From contig JAGTJL010000002.1 of the NCBI GenBank assembly GCA_020746875.1, forward strand, positions 2,170,001 through 2,234,000: 64,000 nucleotides of DNA, given 5' to 3'. The notes under the pieces were generated by a model. That model did not search any database, was not told where the DNA came from, and saw nothing but the letters and a program-made list of their open reading frames with translations. Positions 61,408-64,000 of this stretch are shown piece by piece; position 1 is the stretch's first letter, and every line of letters starts with the position of its first letter. The stretch is from Rhexocercosporidium sp. MPI-PUGE-AT-0058 (Eukaryota > Ascomycota > Leotiomycetes > Helotiales). The translations under genes were made by a program, and so were the position numbers.

Positions 61408-63213
61408 TTAGCGATAGTATCTCGCATCACGCCGGCGTCTCGGACCTTGAATAAAGACATCCTCTTGTCCGAAAGTCGGTGGCGGTATCGGGCGGTCCAT
61501 TGACGGGAGACTGTCTTGCTTGTCTTCTTCTCTCCTTTGAACCATCTCCTTCATGACTAGTCAAGACCTTAGTATGTATTATTTGCAATTTCTCAAGATC
61601 AGGATCAGGACCAACAAAGAAAAAAACAATCCTAATCCTGATCCCAGGTCACTGAGGGTTCAAGGGAGTGCAGTTACGTACTCAGGATTGCGAGGTCTGG
61701 ATTCTCCGTGAAGAAGATTTGTGTCTCCTCAGGATAGTGCTTCCAAAGTCTCGCTTGCAAGAAACCAACTCGTGCGAAAACTTTCCTCAGGAGGGGATCC
61801 ATGGAACTAACTCCAGCTTGAAGAATTTGGCAAGACTGGAGGACGGCGGGTATGGCTGCCTCAACGCCGGCTACCTCAAAGCTAGTGAAGTGTCAGAACC
61901 AAGAAATCTAAATATTGAGATGTGACAAACCTGTTAATAACGAAGGCTGCTATGGCCGTCTTGAAATCTTGCATCAAATACCGCTCCGCGCACACGTAGA
62001 CATCGATGCTTAGAGAATACGCAAGTGCCCATGTCCTGATGTCTTCCGGGGACATGCGTTCTTCTGCAGGAGGGTCTTCGGTAGGTGTGACAGGTTCACC
62101 GGGTGGTCGAGCACCTCTTCTACGGTCTCTGTCTCGCGGCCTATGTTGTTGAGGACGCGGGTAACCATTTCGACCCATAACAACTGGGCCTGGCGGACCC
62201 ATGTAGTGTCGTGGTCTTGGAGGAGGTGGATGTCTTGTTGCCCCACACGACCAACACGGAGGCCCAATAGTCTCTGCTGTACATGCAGGGCAACCACACC
62301 CGACACGATGTCTACCTGGTTCTTTGCGTAGAGCCTGCTCGAAAGCTCGCTGGTGGTAAGTCAACACTGCCTTTCTTGAAGTGGGAGAGTGATGCGGGTA
62401 GTGAGAAGGAAACATACCCGTCTTCGGCTTTCCAGTCTTCTTCGACTCCTGGCACTAAAGTGCACGTTAGCAATTGGATTCTTCCGTAGACATATCCGCA
62501 ATTGTCTCTTCCTAGCTAAGCGTCTGATACATGCATGAGACGGTGGTGTACCTTTCATCGCTGGCACTTCCCCCACTGTCAGTCGCATCATCACTCTCCG
62601 AATCGATGTCTTCTTCTCTGCCTTTTCCTTTGTCGATGTCCGCAACTTGGTATATAGATCAGCAGAATTCGGTCACCATGATAACATTGACCCACCTAGA
62701 ACCGTGGACATCGTCTTGATCGGCAGAAATTTCTCCTCATACAGATATGCCACTACAAAACTGAAAATGTCTGGGTTCTCTTCAGGCAGATCAATAGCTT
62801 GATCCCCTGCTTCTTTGAACTCTCCATCCAGTGCCCTCCTGAAGTACTCTGATTTGCACAGTATGTCTCTGTGTATTGGGAAGGTCTCGGCATGTGGCCC
62901 TACTCGTACAGGTATTATGGCAGAGGAATAGCGACTAATTGGCGAGTTAGCAGTTGCTGCTCCGGTACGTTCGATGGTGTTTGCGAAAAAAGTAGCAAGT
63001 ATGCATTATCTTCATATTTTGGACAGCTTACCCGTCAACGGTAGACAACCAGAGATCCTTCTTTGGGTCAATGAGGTCTTTCGGTTTGATCTCTTCTCTA
63101 ACGAAATCAAGTACCACCACATCTGGAGTCGTTGTGCTGGGAGCTCTCATGACAGCATCTAGCGATGATTCTCCTCCAGCGGCGCGCATTCTCGGGGACT
63201 CGCGACTCGCCAT
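61408..63213 (-). CDS. BTB/POZ-domain protein with a Cys-rich linker
   Basis: Seven exons, 63032-63213, 62696-62934, 62552-62645, 62418-62454, 61931-62349, 61682-61881 and 61408-61556, give 439 aa. The BTB fold spans roughly residues 35-140: TTPDVVVLDFVREEI, LWLSTVDGRYSSAII, VGPHAETFPIHRDILCKSEY, FRRALDGEFKEA and the closing helices FSFVVAYLYEEKFLPI. An acidic Ser stretch follows (DSESDDATDSGG), then an Arg-rich joint. A Cys cluster of the form CGCPAC...CWSC could bind zinc. Next is a Pro/Arg/Gly-rich segment, then the helical block TWALAYSLSIDVYVCAERYL typical of the BACK-like tail of fungal BTB proteins. Such proteins are often substrate adaptors for Cul3 ubiquitin ligases; the partner here is unknown. 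The exons sum exactly to whole codons. Confidence 0.88.
61597..61643. repeat. 14-nt inverted repeat inside a BTB-gene intron
   Basis: Arms gatcaggatcagga (61597-61610) and tcctaatcctgatc (61630-61643) pair with one mismatch around a 19-nt A-rich loop. They lie in the 125-bp intron 61557-61681. The arm sequence resembles the hairpin in the PYC intron at 24885-24916. Confidence 0.7.
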
Positions 63214-64000
63214 CTCTGAACTTTCACGTCGAAGATTGATACTGAGTAAAATGAAGAAGAAGTTCGCAATTCTCTGCAGCAAAGGAAATGCGACCAATGT
63301 ATGCGCCCGAATGCGCGACTGGAGCCAGGCTGCCTTGTGTGTCACCCACACTATTCGCTGCCTTCCCTCACCGAGTTGAGTCCCGAGTCCTGAAAGTGCG
63401 GCCACGACCGCGCGACTTATAACACGGCCAGCCAATCGTGGAAAAAGCAAAGAACGAAGAAGGGTCGTCCACCGCGGGGATGTCGCATCAACTGCAAATG
63501 TTGAGGTTGCTGGAACCAGAGCTTATGCATGACGCAAAGCACCCGCGTGATCCTCCTGCTGGATAAGGAACGGTGCGGTCTAGTCAGAGCGCTTCCCGTT
63601 GAGGAGGCTCTTAATACTGTCTTATATGTTCCTGATCACTTTCAGCTTCAAGCACAGCGGAAACGATGTGATGCGAGTGCATTGCAGCTGAGGTGAATGT
63701 CGATGTACGCAAGGCTGCAGAATGATAGGATGAGACGCCTCGGTCGGCTAATAAGCAACATCCTGGAGGTGATGGAGGAACTCCACTGTATCCGCATCTA
63801 ACAGAGGTACCTACCTGTTTACTTATATTTTACTGCGTGAAAAGCACTTCTGCGTTGCAACATGGCAGTCACCGAGAACCTACGATGAATCTCTCTTGCC
63901 GACTTTGACCAGTTGAGATGCATACAAGTTTTTGTTTTGAGCAAATTGTATTCGGCAAGGCGCCATTCGTAAATAAAGTATATATAAGTTATAAGTAAAA
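63214..64000. other. BTB-gene upstream region to window end
   Basis: 0.79 kb. It contains the promoter of the BTB gene and AT-rich sequence at the right edge. No gene seen. Confidence 0.55.

Overview
The window is nuclear DNA of a filamentous ascomycete (Pezizomycotina; protein style and gene content suggest Leotiomycetes, but that is inference). The evidence is about twenty spliced protein-coding genes on both strands, introns mostly 45-110 bp with CTRAY branch sites and short 3' ends, and house-keeping genes of clearly fungal type. No tRNA, rRNA, CRISPR array or intact transposon was recognised. All exon structures below were worked out by eye from splice signals and protein conservation; for every complete multi-exon gene the exon lengths add up to a whole number of codons.

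Layout. 1-5.2 kb: a thioredoxin/PITH protein running off the left edge, a decayed aminoglycoside-phosphotransferase-like gene whose stops look like RIP damage, and the purine enzyme ATIC (ADE16/17). 5.2-10.7 kb: a gene-poor gap. 10.7-17 kb: a four-TM membrane protein resembling the hyphal-fusion protein HAM-8, mitochondrial pyruvate carrier MPC1, the spliceosomal protein SmB, and ribosomal protein L11 (SmB and L11 are divergent and share a 0.3 kb promoter). 17.4-19.1 kb: two small tandem related genes resembling conidiation protein con-8. 20.8-26.9 kb: pyruvate carboxylase in 15 exons, including 4-nt, 8-nt and 12-nt microexons and a 1.64 kb intron that contains a decayed gene for a GIY-YIG nuclease with a C2H2 finger. 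29.3-35.7 kb: clathrin heavy chain in 12 exons, with a 623 bp intron that itself holds a coding-looking reading frame. 37.6-48.4 kb: an unrecognised nuclear-looking protein, a BLM/Sgs1/QDE-3 type RecQ helicase, and a CrnA/NrtA nitrate transporter with candidate NirA and AreA boxes upstream. 48.4-54.1 kb: a second gene-poor gap. 54.1-63.2 kb: a GPI-anchored Ser/Thr-rich wall protein, a small Pro/Gln-rich protein, a class II aldolase/adducin protein with two GC-AG introns, a secreted type-B carboxylesterase, and a BTB/POZ protein.

Functional links are limited: MPC1 and pyruvate carboxylase both handle pyruvate but are not a cluster, and the order otherwise looks like ordinary mixed fungal gene order. 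The most unusual element is the nuclease gene lying inside a spliceosomal intron at one of the most conserved stretches of pyruvate carboxylase, which is what a homing-type selfish element in a nuclear gene would look like. The microexons in the same gene, and hairpin-bearing introns there and in the BTB gene, are the next most interesting signals.
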